DNA of 64,000 bases. Source: Pseudomonas sp. dw_612 (lineage in GTDB: Bacteria; Pseudomonadota; Gammaproteobacteria; Pseudomonadales; Pseudomonadaceae). The stretch lies in NCBI RefSeq assembly GCF_018449725.1, contig NZ_JAAVVC010000019.1:79749-143748 (forward strand). Direction: 5' to 3'. Position 1 is the stretch's first letter. The number at the start of each line of letters is the position of its first letter. Shown here piece by piece: positions 25,336 to 33,264 of this stretch. A model generated the notes under the pieces. The model was not told the origin of the DNA. It saw nothing but the letters and a program-made list of their open reading frames with translations, and did no database searches. Both the position numbers and the translations under genes were made by a program.

Positions 25336-26715
25336 TCATGATGAAGGTGAGGCGGATTCAGTTTGTCGGTTGAAGCGCGACAGCAGCAGCCGATCGAGCA
25401 GCCACACGACTATCAGCGAAGCACCCACCAGCGGAAAAATCACCGCCAGCGCGAGCATGATCGCCACTCCGGTTTTCCATTTCGGCAAGTCGTGACGCAG
25501 CGGCGGCACACCGAATTTGCCGTCCGGGCGACGCTTCCACCAGATCACCACACCGCTGACGGCACTGAGCAGAATCATCAGACAGATCAGCAGCACGACG
25601 ATCTGGTTGAACGCACCGAACATCTTGCCTTCATGCAACATCACGCCGATTTCCGTGGCGCGGGCAACGCTGCCGTATTGCTCGAAGCGCACGTCGGCGA
25701 GGACGTCACCGGTGTATTGATCGACGTGCAGGGTCGCGTCGTTGCGCGGGTCGTCGGCGAACACCGCGATGGTGAATACGCCGGTGGCGGTGGTCGGCAA
25801 GGTGATGCTGTAACCCGGCTCGACCTTGCGTTGCACGGCGATGTTTTGCACGTCTTGCAGGCTGATGGTCGGCGCTGCGGGACCGGCCGGTGCGGCGCCG
25901 TGGGCCATGTGTTCGGCGTGGTCGCCGGACATCGGCATCGGCGTGTTTTCCATGGCCCAAGGCACGGTCTGGCGCGTAGCGCTGTTGAGGCTGCGGGCTT
26001 CGACGTCGGACTTCGGCACGTTGTCCCACATCGCGGCCGGGAAGGTGTTCCAGACCTCGGCGTATTGCTTGCCCCAGAAACCGGTCCAGGTCATGCCACT
26101 GAGCAGCATCACCAGCAAAAACGCCGCGCCCCAGAAACCGGTAACAGCATGCAGGTCACGCCACAGCACACGCCCGCGACTGTTCAATCGTGGCCACAGC
26201 ACGCCAGCAAACTGACCCCGTGGCCACCACAGGAAAACCCCGGACACCACCAACACCACGCCCCAACCTGCGGCCAGTTCCACCAGCCGATCACCGACGG
26301 TGCCGATCATCAGTTCGCCGTGAATCGCCCGGGCGAGGGCTTGCAGATTTTGCTTGGCGTCTTGCTCACCGAGGATGTCGCCGTGGTATGGGTCTATGAA
26401 AACGTTGAGCTCGTGACCGGCATTGATCACGACAAACTGTGCGCTGCGTTCCGCGTTGGGCGGTGGCAGGTATTGTTTGATCTGGCCTTGCGGGTACGCC
26501 AGTTTCACCCGCTTGAGCAGGTCGTCGGCAGACACCGCGTGATGCCCGGCCGGGACGTTCATCAGGCTGCCGTACATCAACGGATCGAGTTGCGGTTTGA
26601 ACAGGTAAATCAGGCCGGTCAGGGCCAGCATGACCATGAAGGGTGCGACGAAGAGCCCGGCGTAAAAATGCCAACGCCAGGCCAGGTTGTAGAAGTTCGG
26701 TTTGGGCTGTTTCAT
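25336..26715 (-). CDS. PepSY-associated membrane protein of the copper block
   Basis: This 459-residue inner-membrane protein of the PepSY_TM family has an N-terminal helix (WRWHFYAGLFVAPFMVMLAL), a periplasmic PepSY-type region, and further helices near residues 140, 195, 365 and 415. A Met/His-rich stretch PMPMSGDHAEHMAHG lies at about 265-280, typical of copper-binding loops. Relatives are found beside siderophore and OprC-type receptors, some acting as ferric or cupric reductases. It follows the OprC-like gene by 130 bp. The start at 26715 (MKQPKPNFYNLAWRW) is taken because it directly precedes the first helix. Confidence 0.82.
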   Translation of the reverse strand: MKQPKPNFYNLAWRWHFYAGLFVAPFMVMLALTGLIYLFKPQLDPLMYGSLMNVPAGHHAVSADDLLKRVKLAYPQGQIKQYLPPPNAERSAQFVVINAGHELNVFIDPYHGDILGEQDAKQNLQALARAIHGELMIGTVGDRLVELAAGWGVVLVVSGVFLWWPRGQFAGVLWPRLNSRGRVLWRDLHAVTGFWGAAFLLVMLLSGMTWTGFWGKQYAEVWNTFPAAMWDNVPKSDVEARSLNSATRQTVPWAMENTPMPMSGDHAEHMAHGAAPAGPAAPTISLQDVQNIAVQRKVEPGYSITLPTTATGVFTIAVFADDPRNDATLHVDQYTGDVLADVRFEQYGSVARATEIGVMLHEGKMFGAFNQIVVLLICLMILLSAVSGVVIWWKRRPDGKFGVPPLRHDLPKWKTGVAIMLALAVIFPLVGASLIVVWLLDRLLLSRFNRQTESASPSS

Positions 26716-26818
26716 CGGTTGTGCTCCGCTTTGGCATGGATCTGTTTTAGTTCTTGATGTGCGGTTCCTTCGCAACCCATCGCGAGCCAGCTCACCCTTC
26801 AAGTACTGCGCTGTCCCT

Positions 26819-26843
26819 GTGGGAGCGAGCCTGCTCGCGAAGC
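26819..26843. repeat. Single family-2 REP half-site
   Basis: TGTGGGAGCGAGCCTGCTCG with no inverted partner nearby, located immediately after the stop of the OprC-like gene. Confidence 0.75.
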
Positions 26844-26845
26844 TT

Positions 26846-28921
26846 TTAAAAACTCATATCCACCTTGGTCCAGAGCGTGCGCCCCGGTTCGTTGATGGCT
26901 TGCGGGTCATTGGCCGGGTAGCCGAACCCGGCATTCCCCGCCAGGTTCAAGTGCTCGGCGTAGGCCTTGCCGAACAAGTTGTCGACGCCCGTGCTGACCT
27001 TCCAATTCTTGTTGATGCGGTACGCGCCGTTCAGCGAGAACACGCCGAAACCCGAGCTCTTGTCGAAGTCCTTGCCGACCACGTTGCCCTTGTTCTGGTC
27101 GATACGGTTTTGCGCCGCCACCACACGCCACAAGGCCCCGGCGCTCCAGTTGTCTTCGCTGTAGGTCAGGCCTAGTCGCGCGTCCAGCGGCGGCATTTGC
27201 GGCAGGGCCTTGCCGTCGCTGCTGTTCTTGCCCCAGGCGTAGGCCAGGGTCGCGTCGGCTTTCCAGTTGGAGGTCAATTTGTAAGCGGCACCGAGTTCGC
27301 CACCCATGATTCGCGCGTCGATGTTTTGCGCTTGTGAGGTGCTGCCCATCATCCCGGGCGTGTAGTTGAACAGGATGTAATCGCGCACCTGCCCGACGTA
27401 ACCCGAGGCCCAGGCTTCGAGGTCTTCGGTCTTGTATTGCAGGCCGAAGTCGAGCTGGGTGGTTTTCTCGGGCTTGATCGAATCGAAAGCATTCACCGAA
27501 CCGGCGGCACCGGCATCAGGGGAAAACAGCTCCCAGTAATCCGGGAAACGCTGGGCGTGGCCGAGGCCGGCGTACAGCGTGGTCGGGCTGTCGGCCAGGT
27601 CACGCTCGTAGCGGATAAAGCCGCTGGGCAGGGTGTCGGCGCGGGTCTTGTCGGCCGTCGGGTTCGGCATGCTCATCATGCCGGTGTCGGTGGTCTGCCG
27701 ATAATCCTTGGCTGAGGCGCGGTCCACCCGCGCTCCGGTGATCACGCGATCGCGGTCGGCGGCGTACCAGGTCAGCTCGCCGAATACGCCGTAGTTATGG
27801 AAATCGGCGTCCTTGGTGTAGGGCAGGTCTTTATAGGTGTCGATGCCCATGCTGCTGCGTTGGCGGTGCTCGTTGGTCTGGGCGTCGAGGCCGCTGATCA
27901 ACTGCACGTCTGCCCAGCGCCAGGTGGCTTTGATCCGCGCGCCAAGAGTGCGACGGTCGACGTTCGAAGCCATCGGTCCCGCCATCATCCCGGTGCCGGA
28001 CGGCGTGCGCAGGGTGTAGTTGTCCATCACGTGGTCGGCGTAGTTGTAGTAGACCTGAGCCTCGACCTTATCCAGCACGTCGCCGATGTTGGACTTTTCG
28101 AAACGCAGGCCCAGGCTTTCGCGCTTGAACTGCGAACCGTCCATGCCGCGCCCGGCGTAACGCGCTTCGCCATCGCCCTTGCCGGCGGTGAGTTCCAGCA
28201 GGGTGTCGGCGTCCGGGGTCCAGCCGAGCGCCACGTCACCGTTCCACTTGTCGTAGCGCGACGCCACGGTGTCGTTGTTGCCGTCCTTGTAGTCGTCGGA
28301 ATGCGCGGTGTTGCCGATCACCCGCACGTAGCCCAGAGGCCCGCCGGCCGCGGCGTCCACCACTTTGTCGAAGCGACCGTTGGAGCCGGCCAGCACGCTG
28401 GCGTTGACGCGGGTGCCGAGTTCGCCGAAGTGTTCCGGTTCGCGGTCGAACAGGATCGTGCCGGCGGAGGCGCCCGGGCCCCAGAGCACGGTTTGCGGGC
28501 CTTTGATCACGGTGAGTTTGTCGTAGGTTTCCGGGGAGATGTACGACGTTGGCGCGTCCATCCGGCCCGGGCAGGCGCCGAGCATCATGCTGCCGTTGGT
28601 GAGGATGTTCAGCCGCGAACCGAACATGCCGCGCAGCACCGGGTCGCCGTTGGTGCCGCCATTGCGCACCAGGGCGAAGCCGGGAATGGTCTTCAGATAA
28701 TCGCCACCGTCACTGGCCGGCACCGGTTGGCGCGGGTCCTTGGGATTGGTGACGATGGTCAGCGGCGAACTCGGGGCGATGGCGGTGATGACCGTCGGGC
28801 TCAACTCTTCGGAGTGGCCGGCGTGTTCATCGGCCAGCGCCATCGGGGTCAGTAAAACGCTGCACAGGACGGCGGTAGCGTGGGTGCAACTCAAGCGTGT
28901 GTTAGCAGAAAACCTGGACAT
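26846..28921 (-). CDS. oprC: TonB-dependent copper receptor, OprC/NosA type
   Basis: This 691-residue outer-membrane receptor has a signal peptide ending ALA (about residue 30). A His-bearing mature start (DEHAGHSEE) and the OprC/NosA-type plug motif GACPGRMDAPTSYISPETYD follow, then VIKGPQTVLWGPGASAGTILF. It ends LWTKVDMSF as an outer-membrane barrel should. Two Met-rich loops (GTGMMAGPMAS, TGMMSMPNP) could contact copper. OprC of P. aeruginosa binds copper and is repressed by it. The ATG at 28921 is preferred because GGAA lies about 8 nt upstream. Neighbours are all copper-linked. Confidence 0.9.
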   Translation of the reverse strand: MSRFSANTRLSCTHATAVLCSVLLTPMALADEHAGHSEELSPTVITAIAPSSPLTIVTNPKDPRQPVPASDGGDYLKTIPGFALVRNGGTNGDPVLRGMFGSRLNILTNGSMMLGACPGRMDAPTSYISPETYDKLTVIKGPQTVLWGPGASAGTILFDREPEHFGELGTRVNASVLAGSNGRFDKVVDAAAGGPLGYVRVIGNTAHSDDYKDGNNDTVASRYDKWNGDVALGWTPDADTLLELTAGKGDGEARYAGRGMDGSQFKRESLGLRFEKSNIGDVLDKVEAQVYYNYADHVMDNYTLRTPSGTGMMAGPMASNVDRRTLGARIKATWRWADVQLISGLDAQTNEHRQRSSMGIDTYKDLPYTKDADFHNYGVFGELTWYAADRDRVITGARVDRASAKDYRQTTDTGMMSMPNPTADKTRADTLPSGFIRYERDLADSPTTLYAGLGHAQRFPDYWELFSPDAGAAGSVNAFDSIKPEKTTQLDFGLQYKTEDLEAWASGYVGQVRDYILFNYTPGMMGSTSQAQNIDARIMGGELGAAYKLTSNWKADATLAYAWGKNSSDGKALPQMPPLDARLGLTYSEDNWSAGALWRVVAAQNRIDQNKGNVVGKDFDKSSGFGVFSLNGAYRINKNWKVSTGVDNLFGKAYAEHLNLAGNAGFGYPANDPQAINEPGRTLWTKVDMSF

Positions 28922-29008
28922 GACAATTTCCATCGAACAGTCGTAAACGACACGGCCGGCAGCCTTGGAGCAATGCCAAGCAGTCAAGGAGTTCAACATT
29001 GCCATCCC

Positions 29009-29098
29009 TGAGGGAGCGGGCTTGCTCGCGAAAGCGGTATGCCAGTCGACATTAACGTTGACTGACACTCCCTCTTCGCGAGCAAGCCCGCTCCCACA
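29009..29098. repeat. REPIN, family 2, inside the copper block
   Basis: GAGGGAGCGGGCTTGCTCG near 29009 and an inverted copy ending GCCCGCTCCCACA near 29098. It separates the oprC-like gene from the DUF2946 gene upstream. Confidence 0.85.
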
Positions 29099-29168
29099 GG
29101 TGCGCGCCTTAACTGATCAGCACTGCGCCTTGGTCTGTTTTCTAAGCCGTGTGAGATCGGGTGGGTGT

Positions 29169-29609
29169 TTACGCGACGATGGGCGGCGCGCGGGTGCGGG
29201 CGCCGGGAAAGAACGGTTGCCGGGCGTGGCCCAGGCGAGGGGAGGGTGTGGTGAAGGTGTTGGTGGTCGGTGTGTCGAAGGCAACGAAAGTCTGGCCGCC
29301 GGTGAGCGCCGGGCAGTTGAACAGCAGGCTGCAATAGCCGCATTTTTCCCAGAGCGCATGGTGTTCGGCGGCGGGTGGGCAGTGCTCTTGCGCCTGTTCG
29401 CCGTGCCCGTCCATGCTCATGCCCATCGGCATGCTCATGCTCATGCTGATGTTCATGAGCGGCGAGGCGCGCTGATCCATCGGCATCGACTGAGAAATCA
29501 GTGGACCGATAAAGATCATCAACATGGCGAACAGGCTGATCCAGCTGCCGCGGGTCAGTCCTGACGACTGACGGCGGTGTGCGGATGACCTGGCGCTAAG
29601 CGGGCGCAT
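29169..29609 (-). CDS. DUF2946 family protein with Met/His-rich segment
   Basis: This 146-residue protein has one N-terminal membrane segment (WISLFAMLMIFIGPLIS). A methionine-rich stretch SMSMSMPMGMSMDGHG follows at about 55-70, then HCPPAAEHH and the DUF2946 hallmark CGYCSLLFNCP. Its function is not established, but family members are repeatedly found beside OprC-type receptors. Met, His and Cys enrichment suggests copper binding in the periplasm. It lies 20 bp after the PCu(A)C gene. Confidence 0.75.
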   Translation of the reverse strand: MRPLSARSSAHRRQSSGLTRGSWISLFAMLMIFIGPLISQSMPMDQRASPLMNISMSMSMPMGMSMDGHGEQAQEHCPPAAEHHALWEKCGYCSLLFNCPALTGGQTFVAFDTPTTNTFTTPSPRLGHARQPFFPGARTRAPPIVA

Positions 29610-29629
29610 GGCGTTTGCGGCTCAGGCGA

Positions 29630-30109
29630 TTACTGGGCGTGAGCGTGCATCTGCATATCTTCCGGCGGTTTTTTCTGCACCGAGACTTCAACCGTCACGT
29701 CACCGGACTTCTCGAAGTGCATCGTCAGCGGGAAACGTTTGCCGTCGCTCAACAGGCTGCGGTCTTTCAGGTTCAGCAGCATCACGTGATAGGCCATCGG
29801 TGCGAATGTGACGTTGCCGCCAGCCGGGATATCGACGCTCGGCACCTGCTGCATTTTCATCAGATCGTTCTGCATGACGTGCTCATGTAACTGGGCGATT
29901 TCCGAAATCGGCGAATCGACACTCAGCAACCGGTCAGCGGTTTTGCCGTTGTTGTGAATCACGAAGTAAGCCGCCACGGTTGGCGCGTTGGGCGGCAGTT
30001 CCTGCGACCACGGATGGGCGATTTCCAGCGCCCCGGCCTTGTATTCGTGGGCATTGGCGAAACAGGCAGGCAACAGCAGCGCGGCCAGAACGATGAGTTT
30101 GTTCAACAT
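29630..30109 (-). CDS. Periplasmic copper chaperone PCu(A)C
   Basis: This 159-residue protein has a signal peptide ending ANA (about residue 20) and the PCu(A)C cupredoxin-like fold. The copper ligands are visible as the H-x10-M and H-x-M pattern: LHEHVMQNDLMKMQQ followed by MAYHVMLLNL. A His/Met-rich tail DMQMHAHAQ adds further ligands. PCu(A)C proteins carry Cu(I) to cytochrome oxidase or other periplasmic acceptors. It sits between two DUF2946 genes in the copper block. Confidence 0.9.
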   Translation of the reverse strand: MLNKLIVLAALLLPACFANAHEYKAGALEIAHPWSQELPPNAPTVAAYFVIHNNGKTADRLLSVDSPISEIAQLHEHVMQNDLMKMQQVPSVDIPAGGNVTFAPMAYHVMLLNLKDRSLLSDGKRFPLTMHFEKSGDVTVEVSVQKKPPEDMQMHAHAQ

Positions 30110-30157
30110 GGCAGTTCTCCAGAACGATTCAAAACGCAGGTCAATTGCGAGAAGGAA

Positions 30158-30556
30158 TCACACCAGAGGGGACGCGCGGGGATTGAGACTCGGCCATTGC
30201 TGGCGCGGTGTGGGCGAATCGAGAGAAGCGGCGGGCAAGCTGCGATTGGCCTCGAACGGCGCGAAATACAGCTGCGGCACATGCCCCGGCAACGCCACCA
30301 ACGGCGCGGAACCCGAGCAACACCAGCAATGCTGCATGTTGGAATGATCGTCGCTTGTCGGGGATTTCTGTTCCAGCGTGCCCAGGGAAATCGCTACCAT
30401 CCTGGTCCCGCTGGAGGTGCAAAAACTGCCCCACAACAACTGCTCGGCGGGTGACTTCGCCGCCTGCGCCATCGCTCCGCTCAACGGCATGGCGAGCATA
30501 TTGAACAGCACTGCAAAGCAGGCGATCCAGGCAAATGCGAGCCGTTGTCGGGACAT
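30158..30556 (-). CDS. DUF2946 family protein
   Basis: This 132-residue protein has one N-terminal membrane helix (AFAWIACFAVLFNMLAMPLS) and a Cys-rich motif MQHCWCCSG near residue 85, matching DUF2946. It is the first gene of the copper block. The start at 30556 (MSRQRLAFAW) is chosen; a longer form starting at 30595 is possible. Like its neighbour at 29169, it probably handles copper in the envelope, on context only. Confidence 0.72.
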   Translation of the reverse strand: MSRQRLAFAWIACFAVLFNMLAMPLSGAMAQAAKSPAEQLLWGSFCTSSGTRMVAISLGTLEQKSPTSDDHSNMQHCWCCSGSAPLVALPGHVPQLYFAPFEANRSLPAASLDSPTPRQQWPSLNPRASPLV

Positions 30557-30599
30557 GGGACAAATCCGGTTGAGTGGGCGATCAGGCGCGGCCATTTAG

Positions 30600-30609
30600 C
30601 CTGATCAGG
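30600..30609. promoter_or_regulatory. Short perfect palindrome upstream of the copper block
   Basis: CCTGATCAGG is a 10-bp perfect palindrome about 45 bp before the first DUF2946 start. It could be an operator for the copper genes, though short palindromes occur by chance. Confidence 0.25.
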
Positions 30610-30619
30610 GCCGATAAGT

Positions 30620-30655
30620 AAAAAAGCGGCGTGCGGTGTGGTGTCGCAGCACGCT
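30620..30655 (-). terminator. Intrinsic terminator of the toxin-antitoxin operon
   Basis: On the minus strand GCGTGC (30654-30649) pairs with GCACGC (30634-30629) and is followed by CGCTTTTTT. It begins right at the antitoxin stop codon. Confidence 0.65.
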
Positions 30656-30945
30656 TAGAGAGCAACGGCGTGCAGACGCAGGCCCAAGGCTTTCATAACT
30701 TTCATGATAGTCGCGAATTCCGGATTGCCAGTGCTGCCTAGCGCTTTGTACAGACTCTCGCGACCTAAACCGGCATCGCGGGCGATTTGTGTCATACCTT
30801 TTGCTCGGGCGATGTCGTTGAGCGCGGCGCGTATAAGAACGCCGTCGCCTGCATCTTCGTCGAAGCAAGCATCAAGATAAGCGGCCATCTCTTCCGGTGT
30901 TTTAAGGAACTCGGCGGCGTCGAAGCGGGTGAACTGTTCGGTCAT
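30655..30945 (-). CDS. Type II antitoxin, HTH family (HigA-like, COG3636)
   Basis: This 96-residue protein has an Xre-type helix-turn-helix, GMTQIARDAGLGRESLYKAL. The N-terminus is FDAAEFLKTPEEMAAYLDAC and the C-terminus GNPEFATIMKVMKALGLRL, as in putative addiction-module antidotes. It should neutralise the toxin encoded 3 bp upstream and repress the operon. The toxin-first order is that of higBA-type modules. Confidence 0.88.
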   Translation of the reverse strand: MTEQFTRFDAAEFLKTPEEMAAYLDACFDEDAGDGVLIRAALNDIARAKGMTQIARDAGLGRESLYKALGSTGNPEFATIMKVMKALGLRLHAVAL

Positions 30946-30948
30946 GAC

Positions 30949-31251
30949 TTACTCCTCGTTACCGATGGTTTGCGCCATTTGAACGGCGCGTTTGATATCT
31001 CGTTTTTGGGTCGACTTGTCTCCACCTATCAGTAGGAAATAAACCACTTCACCTCTGCGAGTGAAGTACATCCTGTAGCCGGGACCGTAATGAACGCGCA
31101 TTTCATAGACCGCTGCCCCAACCGGCTCGCAATCACCAAAGTTTCCATGTTCGGCAGATCGGAGTCTGGCGATGATGAGAGCCTTGCCAATGGTGTCTTT
31201 CAATGAGTCGAGCCAATCGGCAAATACACGGGATTTTTCGAAGTGGATCAT
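30949..31251 (-). CDS. Type II toxin, RelE/ParE superfamily (COG3657)
   Basis: This 100-residue basic protein has the family pattern ADWLDSLKDTIGKALIIARL, then GNFGDCEPVGAAVYEMRVHY, GPGYRMYFTRRGEVVYFLLI and GGDKSTQKRDIKRA. The family is a RelE-like fold that cleaves mRNA on the ribosome or blocks gyrase; which one applies is not evident. It is the first gene of a two-gene unit with the antitoxin. Confidence 0.88.
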   Translation of the reverse strand: MIHFEKSRVFADWLDSLKDTIGKALIIARLRSAEHGNFGDCEPVGAAVYEMRVHYGPGYRMYFTRRGEVVYFLLIGGDKSTQKRDIKRAVQMAQTIGNEE

Positions 31252-31441
31252 AACGTAATCGTATTCCTTGGGATACAGTCTGGCAAGTACCGCTTTTTGG
31301 GGGATGAGGCTGGCCGTCCCTCATGAAAGGTGGGTCTGCTTGATCGGGTTAGAGGAATCCGAATATAGGGCTGAAGTTAATGGGGGAATAGCCGGCGCTT
31401 TCCTGAAAATCTGCCAGCCAATTCTCAGGTTTTTGAAGACC

Positions 31442-32170
31442 TCAGGAATGGTCTGACACGGACAAGGCTTTCAGCACTTGTTCGACCGACCCAAACTCCC
31501 GCTCAACCCCCACCAACACCGGCCGCTTTAACACCAACACCGGCACCCCGCGTTCCCGCGCCACTTCGAGCTTCGGCTCCGTCGCGGTGCTGCCGCTGTT
31601 TTTGCTGATCAACACGTCGATCTGCCGACGCTCGAACAGCTCACGTTCATCCTCGATCACAAACGGCCCACGGGCGCCGATGACTTCGCAGCGTTCGTTG
31701 CCGGGGTAAACGTCGAGGGCGCGCAGGGTCCAGAATTGCGCTGGCGGGATTTCGTGCAGGTGTTGCAAGGGCTCGCGGCCGAGGGTGAACAGCGGTCGGC
31801 GGAAGGGTTTGAGGGCTTCGATCAATTCAGCCCAGTCGCTGACTTCGCGCCAGTCATCGTCGGCCTGTGGTTGCCAGGCCGGACGTCGCAGGGCCCAGCA
31901 CGGGATGCCACACCGTTTTGCGGCGGTCGCGGCGTTCTGGCTGATTTGCGCCGCGTAGGGGTGGGTGGCGTCCAGCAGCAATTCAATGCCTTCGTCACGA
32001 ATGAACTGCGCCAGACCTTCCGCGCCGCCGTAACCGCCGACGCGAACCTGACAGGTTAAATCCGTCGGCACACGACCGACGCCGGCCAGGCTGTAAATAT
32101 GTTCCGGGCCTAGCGTCCGGGCGATGGCCAAGGCTTCCGTCACGCCACCGAGCAGCAATACACGCTTCAT
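31442..32170 (-). CDS. cobK: Precorrin-6A reductase
   Basis: This 242-residue protein reduces precorrin-6A (or the cobalt form) with NADPH in corrin-ring synthesis. Family marks are RVLLLGGVTEALAIARTLG at the start, DATHPYAAQISQNAATA near residues 68-84 and VLISKNSGSTATEPKLEVAR near 190-209. It is the last gene of the cobL-cbiD-cobK arm, overlapping cbiD by 4 bp. Confidence 0.93.
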   Translation of the reverse strand: MKRVLLLGGVTEALAIARTLGPEHIYSLAGVGRVPTDLTCQVRVGGYGGAEGLAQFIRDEGIELLLDATHPYAAQISQNAATAAKRCGIPCWALRRPAWQPQADDDWREVSDWAELIEALKPFRRPLFTLGREPLQHLHEIPPAQFWTLRALDVYPGNERCEVIGARGPFVIEDERELFERRQIDVLISKNSGSTATEPKLEVARERGVPVLVLKRPVLVGVEREFGSVEQVLKALSVSDHS

Positions 32171-33264
32171 TCAAAAGCTCCCGCATGACCCACAATCCCG
32201 CCCTGTCGATCGATGGCAAACACCTCGACCTGAACCTGTGCCGGCACCACGCTGCGAGCGAATTCCAGCGCATGGCGACACACTTCATCTCCCAGCGCGA
32301 TGCCAACAGCACTGGCCATGGCCAGCGCCTGCTGACTGGTGTTCGCTTCGCGAATCGATTGTTGTAACGCTTCATCAGCGCCAATTCCGGCTGCCCATTC
32401 CGCCAGTTGCGGCAGGTCGATGCTCGAATGCCGACTGTGCAAATCCATATGCCCGGCCGCCAATTTGCTGATCTTGCCGAAGCCGCCGCACAGGCTGAGT
32501 TTATCCACAGGCACTCGGCGCACATGCTTGAGCACCGCGCCGACGAAGTCGCCCATTTCGATCAGGGCGATTTCCGGCAGGTCGTAGACCCGGCGCATGG
32601 TGTCTTCGCTGGCATTGCCGGTGCAGGCAGCGATGTGCAGGTAGCCGTTGGTTTTTGCGACGTCGATGCCCTGGTGGATCGAGGCAATGTACGCCGCGCA
32701 GGAAAATGGCCGCACGATCCCGCTGGTGCCGAGGATCGACAGGCCGCCGAGAATCCCCAGGCGCGGGTTCATGGTTTTCAGTGCCAGGGCTTCGCCGTTT
32801 TCGACGTTGACCGTGACCTCGAAACCGCCGCTGTAGCTCGATTCTTCGGCGAGTAAGGTCAGGTGATCGGTGATCATCTTGCGCGGCACCGGGTTGATCG
32901 CCGGTTCACCGACGTTCAACACCAAACCTGGCCGGGTAACGGTGCCGACACCTCGGCCAGCAATAAACCGAATGCCCGGTTCGGCGTCCAGGCGCACGCG
33001 GGAATAGAGCAATGCTCCGTGGGTCACATCCGGATCATCACCGGCGTCCTTGATCGTCCCGGCCTCGGCACCATCGTCGAGCAAACGGCAGAACTCCAGG
33101 CGCATCTGCACCCGTTTGCCTTTGGGCAGGACGATCTCTACCGCGTCGGCACTCGCGCCACTGAGCAACAGGCGCGCAGCCGCGAGGCTGGTGGCCGTGG
33201 CGCAACTGCCGGTGGTCAGGCCGCTGCGCAGGGGCGCGGGGTGTTCGGCGGTTTCGTCACGCAT
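32167..33264 (-). CDS. cbiD: Cobalt-precorrin-5B C1-methyltransferase
   Basis: This 365-residue protein is recognised by the N-terminal LRSGLTTGSCATATSLAAA and by GIVRPFSCAAYIASIHQGID, GNASEDTMRRVY and KLAAGHMDLHSRHSS. CbiD methylates C1 in the anaerobic corrin route, yet pseudomonads often carry it inside an otherwise aerobic gene set. It overlaps cobK by 4 bp and cobL by 8 bp. Confidence 0.93.
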   Translation of the reverse strand: MRDETAEHPAPLRSGLTTGSCATATSLAAARLLLSGASADAVEIVLPKGKRVQMRLEFCRLLDDGAEAGTIKDAGDDPDVTHGALLYSRVRLDAEPGIRFIAGRGVGTVTRPGLVLNVGEPAINPVPRKMITDHLTLLAEESSYSGGFEVTVNVENGEALALKTMNPRLGILGGLSILGTSGIVRPFSCAAYIASIHQGIDVAKTNGYLHIAACTGNASEDTMRRVYDLPEIALIEMGDFVGAVLKHVRRVPVDKLSLCGGFGKISKLAAGHMDLHSRHSSIDLPQLAEWAAGIGADEALQQSIREANTSQQALAMASAVGIALGDEVCRHALEFARSVVPAQVQVEVFAIDRQGGIVGHAGAFE

